Shown here one piece after another: positions 8,742-15,697 of a stretch of DNA of 64,000 bases. The stretch spans positions 50,033 to 114,032 of the forward strand of contig CAVUZJ010000012.1 of NCBI GenBank assembly GCA_963745975.1, in the 5' to 3' direction. Made by a program: the position numbers and the translations under genes. Under the pieces are notes generated by a model, which saw only the letters and a list, made by a program, of their open reading frames with translations, did not search any database and was not told where the DNA came from. This DNA is from JAKAWQ01 sp963745975 (lineage in GTDB: Bacteria > Pseudomonadota > Alphaproteobacteria > Acetobacterales > Acetobacteraceae). Numbering within the stretch: position 1 is the stretch's first letter; the number at the start of each line of letters is the position of its first letter.

Positions 8742-9710
8742 ATGACATTCACCCTCCTCATGCTCCCGCCGCAGACCGACATCACCCGCGCCTGGGCGCG
8801 CGACCTCGCCGCCTCGGTGGCGGACGTTCATGTCGTCGTGGCCGAGAGCGAGGCGGAGGCCATGCAAGTCATCGCCAGCGCCGAAGCCGCCTATGGCGTG
8901 CTGCCGCCGCATCTCCTTGCACGCGCGCAAAATCTCCGCTGGCTCCAGGCACCGCAGGCCGCGCCGCCCGCCGGCTATTACTATCCCGCGCTCGTCGCCC
9001 ATCCGGTCACAGTGACGAACATGCGCGAGATCTACAACGACCATATCGGCGCCCACATCCTCGCCTTCGTCCTTGCCTTCGCGCGTGATTTCCACACCTA
9101 TCTTCCGCAGCAGGTTGATCGCCTCTGGAAGCCGAAGCCTCTCGATACCGGCGTTGTTGATCTGACCGCGGCAACGGCGCTGATCGTTGGCCTCGGCGGT
9201 ATCGGCGCGGAAGCCGCGCGCCTGCTCGCCGCCATCGGCACGCGCGTGATCGCAACCGACGCGCGCCGCACCGCGCCCATCCAAGGTGTCGCGGCACTCC
9301 ATCCGCCTGAAGCGCTGGACACGCTCCTTTCCGAGGCGGACTTCGTCATCCTTACCGTGCCGCACACGCCCGCGACCGAGGGCTTCATGAACCGTGCCCG
9401 CTTCCAGCGCATGAAACGCAGCGCGTTCTTCATCAATATCGGCCGCGGGAAGACCACACGCCTCGATGATCTCGCCGCCGCGCTCGAAGCAGGTGAGATC
9501 GCGGGCGCCGGCCTCGATGTCTTCGAGACCGAGCCGCTGCCGCCCGAGCACAAGCTCTGGACTTTTCCCGGCGTGCTGATCACCCCGCACACGGCCGGCT
9601 ATGGCCGGCACCTCGATGAACGGCGCTTTGCGATCCTGCGCGACAATTGCCACGCCGTCGCCGCCGGAAAAGCGCTCCGCAACATCGTCGACAAAGCGAA
9701 CTGGTTCTGA
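8742..9710 (+). CDS. D-2-hydroxyacid dehydrogenase family protein
   Basis: An NAD(P)-dependent D-isomer-specific 2-hydroxyacid dehydrogenase of 322 residues. The Rossmann loop is GLGGIGAEAA (150-159). The catalytic trio typical of the family is visible as Arg235 (NIGRGK), Glu264 (FETEPLP) and His283 (TPHTAG). The ATG at 8742 is preceded by GGAGAG at 8729-8734, which fits better than the in-frame TTG upstream. The protein lacks extra ACT domains, so it is not SerA but a general glyoxylate/hydroxypyruvate/2-ketoacid reductase-like member. It stands alone between IS scars. The substrate is unassigned. Confidence 0.88.
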   Translation: MTFTLLMLPPQTDITRAWARDLAASVADVHVVVAESEAEAMQVIASAEAAYGVLPPHLLARAQNLRWLQAPQAAPPAGYYYPALVAHPVTVTNMREIYNDHIGAHILAFVLAFARDFHTYLPQQVDRLWKPKPLDTGVVDLTAATALIVGLGGIGAEAARLLAAIGTRVIATDARRTAPIQGVAALHPPEALDTLLSEADFVILTVPHTPATEGFMNRARFQRMKRSAFFINIGRGKTTRLDDLAAALEAGEIAGAGLDVFETEPLPPEHKLWTFPGVLITPHTAGYGRHLDERRFAILRDNCHAVAAGKALRNIVDKANWF

Positions 9711-9842
9711 GTCCTCCGCTGGCGAGGATGGCGGCCACCTCGGGAATCACCTGCGGCTCCGCCAACTCCATCTCGCTCGACAATTGCGGCCGGTACCGGT
9801 CTCCGCAGTACTTCCAACTAGAGGGCCTCGCGCTGGTTATTA

Positions 9843-10666
9843 GAGTCTGTACCCATTTAAAGTCTTGAACCGACGCGGCGAGTTGTGATTCACCATGCCC
9901 GGAGGTGGATCATGCGGTTTGATCTGGCGGACGAAGAGTGGGCGCTGCTGGAGCCCTTGCTGCCGGCACGGCGGAAGTCGGCGCGGGTGGAGACCGGCGG
10001 ATATTGAATGCGATCTTCTACGTGCTGCGCACTGGCATGCCGTGGCGAGACCTGCTGGAGCGGTATGGGCCTTATACGACAGCCTATAACCGGTTCAACC
10101 GCTGGTCTCGGCGCGGCATCTGGAAGCGCGTGTTCGACACCCTGGCCGCGAAATCGCATGACAGCCTGCATTTGATTGACAGCACGATCGTCAAGGCACA
10201 CCGCTCGGCGAGCGGCGCAAAAGGGGGGAGAAAAATCAGGCGATCGGCATCATCCGGGGCGGGCGCAGCACGAAAATCCATGCCAGTGTCGATGACAAGG
10301 GCAGGCCGCTGAACTTCACCCTGACCGGCGCGCAGGTGCACGACAGCCAGGCCGTCGAAGAAGTGCTCGATACGCCACGGCCTCCGCTCGCGATCACCGC
10401 AGACAAGGCCTACGACAGCAAGAAGGTGCGCCAACTGATCAAGGACGAAGGCGCGCTACCAGTCATTCCGAGCCGAAAGAACGCCACCAAGAAGGCCCAC
10501 TGCCCGAAGCGCATCTACCGGCGCCGGCACAAAATCGAAAACTTCTTCTGCCGTATCAAGGACTGGCGCCGCATCGCCACCAGATACGACAAGCTCGCCC
10601 GCAACTTTCTCGCGGCAACCCACCTCGTTGCCGCGCTCTACTGGGTCAGGCTGTGAGTCCAGACCC
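9843..10666 (+). mobile_element. IS5-family insertion sequence (IS427-like), complete ends
   Basis: An 824-bp element bounded by imperfect inverted repeats: GAGTCTGTACCC at 9843-9854 and, reverse-complemented, GGGTCTGGACTC at 10655-10666. TA dinucleotides flank both ends (9841-9842 and 10667-10668), consistent with a short target duplication. The size, ends and protein match the IS427 group of IS5. Right after the element a trypsin-like protein frame continues without its start, so this insertion interrupted that gene. The element itself is probably dead because its first frame has a one-base deletion. Confidence 0.8.
9912..10656 (+). pseudogene. IS5-family transposase, frameshifted (copy 2)
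   Basis: The transposase of the IS5 element at 9843-10666. It starts MRFDLADEEWALLEPLLPAR. At about 9993 one G appears to be missing (…GTGGAG-ACCGG…), throwing it into a stop at 10005. The +2 frame continues RRILNAIFYVLRTGMPWRDL to SASGAKGG. A second shift, -1 at an A4G6 run near 10219-10228, leads into the DDE half: NQAIGIIRGGRSTKIHA, then TADKAYDSKKVR, then RRRHKIENFFCRIKDWRRIA. The -1 shift is at the same place as in copy 1, so it is probably the programmed frameshift of this IS group. The first shift is a true lesion. Confidence 0.83.
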
Positions 10667-11124
10667 TAATCATCGGTGACGATCTTGTTGTTATCGGTTT
10701 TCCATTCGGCCGCTATGAGAAGAACCCGCACGCTATTTGGAAAAGCGCTATGATTGCTTCCAAGCCAGGCATTGCGCTGTCAGGCCGTCCGCGTTTCTTT
10801 CTCGACGTTGCGGGGAGGTCGGGCATGTCCGGCAGCCCGGTGTACGCGATATCGGAAGCTTTTGCGTTACCAGCGGACAAAGCGCAGTTGGTCAATGATC
10901 CGAATGTGGATGCCATAACAAAGATCAAGGCAATTTCGCCTAGCGATCTGACGCAAAGGGGGAAGGGTCTTTGCCTAGTCGGCGTCTATTCGGGTAGTCT
11001 TGCGGAGGGTCCCGAGCGTGCTCTTGGTTTCGGTTTTTGCCGGCACTCAGGACTGATCGAGGAGATTTTGAGAAATCCGCGCCCCGGACATAATCCGGAA
11101 CCGCCAGCTCCGCACCGCCATTAA
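10667..11124 (+). pseudogene. Trypsin-like serine protease fragment, 5' end lost to IS5
   Basis: Directly after the right end of the IS5 copy an open frame reads IGDDLVVIGFPFGRYEKN and then GRSGMSGSPVY, before continuing to a stop at 11124. Gly-x-Ser-Gly-Ser-Pro (GMSGSPV) is the nucleophile motif of trypsin-fold proteases, and V-I-G-F-P-F-G-R is the strand-loop seen shortly before it in bacterial trypsin-like peptidases. The catalytic His and Asp regions would lie in the missing N-terminal half. I did not find that half before the IS, so more than a simple insertion may have happened. The ATG at 10750 lies inside the fold and is unlikely to make a working protein. Confidence 0.6.
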
Positions 11125-11523
11125 TGCCAGCACGAGCGCTGTCATTGCTGCGAGGCACCGGACGAGCCGCGGTAATTCTGGATAAATTGGCGGAGCGCGA
11201 CCGGCCGCCTCGGGCTGTCCTCTTGGTCACTGACTGGCCCGCTGCCCGAGAGGATGGTGGCCCTCCCTTCCAACGCGAGACGGCGTCGAGGGGCCGCCCC
11301 AACGCCGCCAGCGTGACGGTCAACCCACCGGGCTGGGTAGCGCCGCCCGGCGGAAGGGCGGGGGGCCGTTGCGGCGGCCTGCCCGGGAAGCACGCTACGC
11401 CCGATCTGATGGGGTTGCGAGCGCTAACGCGGGGGCCGTTCCTCCGGGGGCGGCCTTTTCGAGCCCTCCCATCAGCCGAAACCGCTGCCATGCTCTTCTG
11501 GCCGCTGCTCGCCTCCGGCCAGA
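11125..11523. other. Non-coding stretch before small-gene patch
   Basis: Nearly 400 bp of very GC-rich DNA. Overlapping frames are open on both strands (for example to 11567 on the plus strand), but they are Arg/Pro/Gly-rich, lack ribosome sites and show no known fold, so I do not call them. The segment contains the first hairpin of the repeated GGCCCGCTGCC...GG family (11236-11263). Confidence 0.4.
11236..11263 (+). repeat. Repeated hairpin, copy A
   Basis: GGCCCGCTGCCCGAGAGGAT followed by GGTGGCCC forms a stem-loop closely resembling the hairpins at 12158-12189 and 12561-12591. The T-run seen after the others is replaced by CTCCCTTCC, so it is a weak terminator at best. Confidence 0.45.
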
Positions 11524-11730
11524 TTATATTGAGGGAGATTGAGCGTTGGCAGCCCGGACCTCGTTGATCAGGTTCTGCCGCCGCTGCTGGTTCTGCTGGG
11601 CCTGCTCGGCTTGGGGGATCACCTCCAGCCCCTGCTGGGTCCGGGCCTGCCGTGATGGGATGGATTGCTCGCCGGCGCAGCCGGCTAGGGCGAGCCCGCA
11701 TGCGAGCCAGAGAAACGGCTTGGCGCTCAT
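11524..11730 (-). CDS. Small Gln-rich lipoprotein
   Basis: A 68-residue predicted outer-envelope lipoprotein. The N-terminus MSAKPFLWLACGLALAGC is a compact signal peptide ending in an LAGC lipobox, so Cys18 would be lipidated. The remainder is hydrophilic and rich in Gln and Asn (QAEQAQQNQQRRQNLINEV), probably helical. The ATG at 11730 has AGAGGA 8-9 bases upstream, which selects this start over the longer frame. In size and shape it resembles small phage lysis lipoproteins (Rz1/o-spanin type), and it lies in a patch of tiny genes. No family is recognised, so the spanin idea is only a suggestion. Confidence 0.6.
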   Translation of the reverse strand: MSAKPFLWLACGLALAGCAGEQSIPSRQARTQQGLEVIPQAEQAQQNQQRRQNLINEVRAANAQSPSI

Positions 11731-12069
11731 CGCGACGATCCTCTTTCTACACCGGCATAGACCATCCCCAGCCTGACAATATTCCCGACAATGTTGGTGG
11801 CGACGAAACGTGGTCGCACGGCAGATGCCTCCGGCGAGAAACACGAGACCTTGTGCCGGGATGTGGACCAATCGCGCTGGGATGCACCGCCCACCTTGGC
11901 ATGGCCGATCCTATCCGAACCCAGTACGGTCCGCGGCGCTGCTCGAAACGGAGGAGAGGCTCAGCAACGCGATCGACGACGCCCGGGGGCGGCGTGAGCC
12001 GGACGGACCGCGGCTCGTGCCCCGGAAGTTCGCGTCGCAGTAGAGCCCCAGGAAACTGCCAATTAGCAC
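11731..12069. other. Spacer; possible small plus-strand ORF ending at 12043
   Basis: A 340-bp interval between the lipoprotein gene and the first strong hairpin. On the plus strand a frame ending at 12043 finishes LLETEERLSNAIDDARG... and VPRKFASQ. The latter half looks protein-like and is followed 26 bp later by a good terminator (12070-12101), so a short plus-strand gene is possible. I see no ribosome site or clear start (ATG at 11810 or GTG codons), so I do not call it as a gene. Confidence 0.25.
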
Positions 12070-12101
12070 GGCCGCCGCCCGCGAGGGTGGCGGCCCTTTT
12101 T
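12070..12101 (+). terminator. Rho-independent terminator-like hairpin
   Basis: GGCCGCC (12070-12076) pairs with GGCGGCC (12089-12095) around a GCCCGCGAGGG-containing loop and is followed by CTTTTT. It ends plus-strand transcription after the possible small ORF at 12043. It belongs to the same loose family as the hairpins at 11236, 12158 and 12561. Confidence 0.6.
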
Positions 12102-12157
12102 CGTGTCCCAACTCCGAGCCTGCCGAGTAGCGTCGGCCTCAAGTCCGGTATCTCACT

Positions 12158-12189
12158 GGCCCGCTGCCTGAGAGGGTGGCGGGCCTCTT
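12158..12189 (+). terminator. Repeated hairpin, copy B, terminator-like
   Basis: GGCCCGC (12158-12164) pairs with GCGGGCC (12179-12185), loop TGCCTGAGAGGGTG, then TCTTT. It resembles a plus-strand terminator. On the minus strand it lies just after the stop of the 84-residue gene, where it could act as a bidirectional terminator. Confidence 0.55.
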
Positions 12190-12213
12190 TGTGGCGGCTG
12201 GCATCTCCGCTGC

Positions 12214-12468
12214 CTAGGAAACCGGCTTGCCATCCGGCGCGGTCGCCGGCCCGAGATAGGTCCATTGCTTCGCCGCTAGCTCTGGAAGGACCGTCAGCCC
12301 TAGGTCTATTGTGCCGCTCGGGCTAGGAAGCTGCCAAGCTTCCGCTAAGAACGTCCACCACGCCCAACGGCGACCATTGGCGTCTTGAATGAGATGAGGA
12401 CCATCGTTGTAGGGGTGTTCCGGGAACCCCGGCCTCGCGGGATCGGGCCATCCTCGGGCGTCTGGCAT
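12214..12468 (-). CDS. Small conserved protein, paralogue of 12811-13068
   Basis: An 84-residue protein of unknown function. Its value is that a second gene 340 bp away encodes a diverged copy. The shared framework is DARGWPDPA near the N-terminus, DGPHL near residue 22, WAWW in the middle, and a C-terminal WTYLGPA followed by PDGKP. The two differ at many other sites, so the conserved Trp/Gly/Pro positions look selected. There is no signal peptide and no membrane segment. It begins 4 bp after the stop of a 23-residue membrane peptide gene, so the two are probably translationally coupled. I think it is phage- or island-borne, but I do not recognise a named family. Confidence 0.6.
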   Translation of the reverse strand: MPDARGWPDPARPGFPEHPYNDGPHLIQDANGRRWAWWTFLAEAWQLPSPSGTIDLGLTVLPELAAKQWTYLGPATAPDGKPVS

Positions 12469-12472
12469 CGGC

Positions 12473-12544
12473 TCAAATTCCCAGGCGTTTGAACCAGACG
12501 CCGATCAAAACGAACACGATCAGCCCAATCACGAGATATGCCAT
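12473..12544 (-). CDS. 23-residue single-pass membrane peptide
   Basis: A very small gene: Met-Ala-Tyr, then a hydrophobic helix (LVIGLIVFVLIGVWF), then a basic tail (KRLGI). GGGAAGGA lies 7-8 bases before the ATG, a strong ribosome site for such a short frame. The stop TGA is followed after GCCG by the ATG of the 84-residue protein. The composition (one transmembrane helix with a short positive C-terminus) is typical of small membrane regulators or holin-like peptides. Function unknown. Confidence 0.5.
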   Translation of the reverse strand: MAYLVIGLIVFVLIGVWFKRLGI

Positions 12545-12560
12545 TTCGCTTCCTTCCCTA

Positions 12561-12591
12561 GCCGTTGCCCGAGAGCGTGGCGGGTTTTTTC
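12561..12591 (+). repeat. Repeated hairpin, copy C
   Basis: GCCGTTGCCCGAGAGCGTGG CGGG followed by six T residues. It shares the TTGCCCGAGAG.GTGGCGGG core with copies A and B. It ends 17 bp upstream of the 23-residue gene's start (which is on the opposite strand), so it may separate that gene from whatever lies upstream. Confidence 0.45.
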
Positions 12592-12810
12592 TTGTCCGGG
12601 ATCCGTGTCCGCGTGGGTGGCGAAAGAAGGGCCACCCGCCAGGGGCAGCCCTGAGGTGACACCGCGCGGTCCCGTAAGGTGGCCGCGCGTTCCCACAAAG
12701 AAACCACGGTGCCCGGCTCGCTGGCCGGGCAGTCCACTCTACGCCTGGCCTGCCAAGGCACGCTCCGTATTTCTCGCGAGGCTCTGGGCAGCGGTTTTCG
12801 TGTCCGCCGT
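12592..12810. other. Spacer between the small paralogous genes
   Basis: About 220 bp with further inverted GC-rich repeats (for example GCGCGG / CCGCGC around 12665-12690 and GCCCGGC / GCCGGGC around 12712-12730). No coding frame has a ribosome site. Probably untranslated leader or terminator sequence. Confidence 0.35.
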
Positions 12811-13068
12811 CTACGGCGCGGGCTTGCCGTCCGGTGGGACCGCCGGGCCGAGGTAGGTCCAATCCGTTCCCGCTTCGCCCGGATGTAGGGTTCCCCCTCG
12901 CTCTGCCGGATTGCGCGCGTCTGGGAGCAACCAGGTCCGCCCGCCATAATGCCACCATGCCCACGTCCGCCCACCGTGCGGACTGACAAGCAGGTGCGGA
13001 CCGTCCTTGCCACAATTCTTCGGGTATCCGGGCATCGCCGGATCGGGCCATCCGCGGGCGTCTGCCAT
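12811..13068 (-). CDS. Small conserved protein, paralogue of 12214-12468
   Basis: An 85-residue protein of unknown function. It opens MADARGWPDPAMPGYPK, has DGPHL near 22-26, WAWWHYGG centrally and ends WTYLGPAVPPDGKPAP. GAAGGGA lies about 8 bases before the ATG at 13068, supporting translation. The spacing of Trp, Gly and Pro residues matches the 84-residue paralogue downstream on the same strand. The AT-rich spacer and the tRNA-like 3' fragment at 13173 lie just upstream, suggesting this is the end of an integrated element. No family is assigned. Confidence 0.6.
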   Translation of the reverse strand: MADARGWPDPAMPGYPKNCGKDGPHLLVSPHGGRTWAWWHYGGRTWLLPDARNPAERGGTLHPGEAGTDWTYLGPAVPPDGKPAP

Positions 13069-13172
13069 GGCCGGTTTCCCTTCTTTCGGTGCCCCGGTGC
13101 GGACATCATGCGGACATTGAATGAAGTCATTCTGGGAATTTTACGAATTTGTCATCTAAGTCTTTGATTTAT

Positions 13173-13230
13173 TGGTGAGTCCGGCCGGAGTCGAACCAGA
13201 GGCCCCAAGACTAAAAGTCAGATGGTGGCT
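13173..13230 (-). other. tRNA 3'-half-like fragment (possible att site)
   Basis: Read on the minus strand the segment ends GGTTCGACTCCGGCCGGACT CACCA, which has a T-arm, an acceptor 3' strand, a discriminator A and CCA. It is preceded by TGACTTTTAGTC, like the anticodon arm of tRNA-Lys(TTT). The 5' half does not form a D-arm or acceptor partner in the following bases, so it is not a working tRNA. Such 3' fragments are left where phages or islands integrate into tRNA genes. An AT-rich stretch (13131-13172) lies on the side of the small genes. Confidence 0.45.
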
Positions 13231-13310
13231 TGGCGGCGCAACCACCGCTATGGGCCTGATCGTGCGCTCTGCCTCGGCGTATTGCGATAACTGTTCGGCA
13301 AAGGTGGGTC

Positions 13311-13357
13311 CATGCCCCTGGACCCCTGCCAGGGCCTGGGGCCCTGGACCCCATTCG
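13311..13357. repeat. Intergenic palindromes of the CCCCTGG/CCAGGGG type
   Basis: GGGTCCATGCCCCTGGACCC and CCAGGGCCTGGGGCCCTGGA are nested short palindromes in the gap between the tRNA fragment and the MFS gene. Similar palindromic runs (AAGGGCTCAGCCCTT and AAGGGGCAGAGCCCCTT) lie at 13440-13485. Confidence 0.5.
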
Positions 13358-13358
13358 T

Positions 13359-13429
13359 TTGCGGCGGCTGAGGGCCGGTTTGGCTTTGCGCATGCTGCGC
13401 AAAGCCAAACCGGCCCTCAGCCGCCGCAA
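13359..13429. repeat. Perfect 34-bp inverted repeat with 3-base loop
   Basis: The arms are 13359-13392 and 13396-13429, separated by TGC. The left arm starts TTGCGGCGGCTGAGGGCCGG, and the right arm is its exact reverse complement. It lies about 60 bp past the stop of the MFS gene on the minus strand. It has no T-run and is far longer than a normal terminator stem. It could be a REP/BIME-like element or a strong mRNA 3'-end hairpin for both directions. Confidence 0.75.
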
Positions 13430-13491
13430 GGAAAGGGTTCCAAGGGCTCAGCCCTTGGCGGGGTTCCAAGGGGCAGAGCCCCTTGGTCTTT

Positions 13492-14934
13492 CTACCGGCC
13501 GCTCAGTTCGTCTCCGGCGTTCGGTTTCATGCCGAGGGAGAGCGCCGGCGCGAGCAGTGCGACGGTTGCGACGGTGAGGAAGGCGGCCGTGAAGTCGTTG
13601 AGTTGCAGTGTGACGTGGCCGCGGAGCGCCGAGGAGAAGGCGAGCGAGGCGGCCGAGATGGCGATGCCGAGGCTCAGCGCGAGTTGCTGGAAGGTGGTGT
13701 AGAAGCTGGTTGCGGCGCTCATTTGTCCGCGTGGCACGTCGGCGTAGGCGATGGTGTTGTAGGCCATGAACTGGAGCGACTGGAGGAAGCCGCCGGCGAG
13801 CAGCAGGGCGTAGATCAGTGCGATTGGCCAATCGGGGCGGAAGAAGGCGGTGCTGGCGGCGAAGAGGGTCGCGATCAGTCCGACCCAGACCATGGTGTTG
13901 CGAAAGCCGATCCGGCGCAGCACGCGCGGCGCCGCCGCCTTCATCGCGAGCGACCCTGCCGCGCTGCTGAAGGTGACGAGGCCGCTCTGGGCCGCGGAGA
14001 AGCCGAAGCCCAGTTGCAGCATCATCGGGAGCAGGAACGGCACCGCGCCCACGACGATGCGCGAGCAGGTGCCGGCGAGGACGGAGACGCGGAATGTCGG
14101 AATGCGCATGAGCCGGAAGTTCAGCACCGGCTGCGGGTGGTGCCGTGCGTGCCGGCGGTAGAGGACGGCGCAGGTCGCTCCGACGAGGACGAGGACGAGC
14201 GCGGTGGCGGGCGAGCCGAAGCCGCGGCTCGCCATTTCGATCCCCCACATGAGCGAGGCGAGGGCGACGCCGGAAAGCGCCATGCCGGCGAAGTCGAAGC
14301 GGACCCGGCCGGCTTCGCGCACGTCCTCGATGTAGAGCGAGGCGAGCACGATGCCGAGAATGCCCACGGGGACGTTGATGTAGAAAATCCAGCGCCAGTC
14401 GAAATAAGTGACGATGAAGCCGCCGATCGGCGGCCCCAGGATCGGGCCGATGGTCGAGGGCACTTGCAGCCAGGCCATGGCCGTGACCAGCTCAGATTTC
14501 GAGCTCGAGCGCAGCAGCACGAGCCGCCCCACCGGCACCATCATGGCTCCGCCAACGCCTTGGAGGATGCGGGCCGCGACCAGGAAGGGAACGGTGGGCG
14601 CCTGGGCGCAAAGCACCGAGCCGAGCGTGAAGAGCGCGATTGCGGCGCGGAAGACGCCGCGCGCGCCGAAGCGGTCCGCGACCTTGCCGCTTGCCGGGAT
14701 GAAGACGGCGAGGCTGAGGAGGTAGGAAGTGAGCGCCACGTTCATGTGCAGCGGATTGGTGTGGAACGAGCGCGCCATGGTGGGGAGCGCGGTCGCGAGC
14801 ACCGTGCCGTCCATCTGCTCCATGAACATGGCACTCGCGACGATGAGCGCGATCGTGCGCACGCTCGCCGCGCGTTGGGAGGGAAGGCCGGAGGGGGAAG
14901 CGGAAGCGGCTGTCGCGGCGGGGGAAGGCGGCAT
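13492..14934 (-). CDS. DHA2-family MFS multidrug transporter
   Basis: A 480-residue, roughly 14-helix major facilitator of the EmrB/QacA (DHA2) type. An N-terminal cytoplasmic Ala/Pro/Ser-rich tail (1-25) precedes helix 1 with MEQMDGTVLATALPTMA, a family hallmark. The loop 2-3 motif GKVADRFGARGVF and the motif C region (LQVPSTIGPILGPPIGG) are both present. It would export drugs or other amphipathic compounds by proton antiport. No periplasmic EmrA partner or regulator is adjacent. The start ATG at 14934 opens towards a 326-bp gap. The long hairpin at 13359-13429 follows its stop. Confidence 0.88.
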   Translation of the reverse strand: MPPSPAATAASASPSGLPSQRAASVRTIALIVASAMFMEQMDGTVLATALPTMARSFHTNPLHMNVALTSYLLSLAVFIPASGKVADRFGARGVFRAAIALFTLGSVLCAQAPTVPFLVAARILQGVGGAMMVPVGRLVLLRSSSKSELVTAMAWLQVPSTIGPILGPPIGGFIVTYFDWRWIFYINVPVGILGIVLASLYIEDVREAGRVRFDFAGMALSGVALASLMWGIEMASRGFGSPATALVLVLVGATCAVLYRRHARHHPQPVLNFRLMRIPTFRVSVLAGTCSRIVVGAVPFLLPMMLQLGFGFSAAQSGLVTFSSAAGSLAMKAAAPRVLRRIGFRNTMVWVGLIATLFAASTAFFRPDWPIALIYALLLAGGFLQSLQFMAYNTIAYADVPRGQMSAATSFYTTFQQLALSLGIAISAASLAFSSALRGHVTLQLNDFTAAFLTVATVALLAPALSLGMKPNAGDELSGR

Positions 14935-15260
14935 CGGAGACGGAGTCCTCCAAAACGTGGTGATTTTCCGTCATCACGCTCCGGTTTTTGTTCGACGATC
15001 GATCTGATGGCTTCGGCGGATCGCCTCGCGCCGGGGCGCGCCGATGAAGCGTTATAGTGGTCTTGCCGGCGTCGCCTGGAGAAGTGGGCGGCTCCGCATG
15101 GCCGTGCCGTGCGGGGCGCAGGGCGCGGCGCTGCGGCGGCATTCGGGGGGCTGGAGGTGCCGCGGCCTAAGGGGCATGCTCGGAGGGCGAGGAGGAGGCG
15201 CATGCACGGCGAGAGGGTTCCCCGCTCCGGGGCCGTGCGGGTCCGCCGCCGGGCCGGCCG
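14935..15260. other. Divergent intergenic region
   Basis: 326 bp between the divergent MFS and DUF202 genes, presumably holding both promoters. I see no operator, riboswitch or small gene. Frames open through it are extensions of neighbours' shadow frames. Confidence 0.4.
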
Positions 15261-15650
15261 ATGATCCGCAACTTCTCCGATCACGCGGCGAACGAGCGGA
15301 CGTTCCTCGCCTGGGTGCGCACCGCGATCGCGGTGATGGCGTTCGGCTTCCTCGTGGCGAAATTCGACCTCTTCCTGAAGATCGCCGCGGATTCGATTGC
15401 CGGCGGGCAGCGGAGGATCGCGATTCCGGGCACGGACTTCGGCGGCGCCGCCGGGATCGTGCTCATTCTCGCCGGCACTGTCATGGTGGCGCTCGCGGCG
15501 GTGCGCTTCGTCCGCACCGGCCGGGCGATCGACAGCGCCGCGCCCGGCGCGGACGGGGCGCGGGTTGATCTGGCCCTGGCGGCGCTGATGGTGGCGCTCG
15601 GCCTTGGGCTCATGGTCTATCTCGCGCGCACGCTGCTTGCCGGCATCTGA
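15261..15650 (+). CDS. DUF202 family membrane protein
   Basis: A 129-residue inner-membrane protein of the DUF202/YidH type. It begins with the family's conserved N-terminal stretch (NERTFLAWVRTAIAVMAFGF), which carries the Asn-Glu-Arg-T-x-L-A-W-x-R pattern. Two more helices follow around residues 58-78 and 105-125. The function of the family is unknown. It stands alone, convergent with the aldose-epimerase-like gene, with 47 bp between the stops. Confidence 0.82.
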   Translation: MIRNFSDHAANERTFLAWVRTAIAVMAFGFLVAKFDLFLKIAADSIAGGQRRIAIPGTDFGGAAGIVLILAGTVMVALAAVRFVRTGRAIDSAAPGADGARVDLALAALMVALGLGLMVYLARTLLAGI

Positions 15651-15697
15651 GCGTGGGCGGCCGGCCTTCGCGATCGGGATCGTCGCCCGGCGGAGAG

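Noticed and set aside
11124..11567. A 147-codon plus-strand frame after the protease fragment
   Set aside because: It has Arg/Pro/Gly-rich content, an equally open opposite strand and no ribosome site or known fold.
11236..12591. Integron attC sites between small cassettes
   Set aside because: The hairpins lack the RYYYAAC/GTTRRRY core sites, and no integrase gene is seen.
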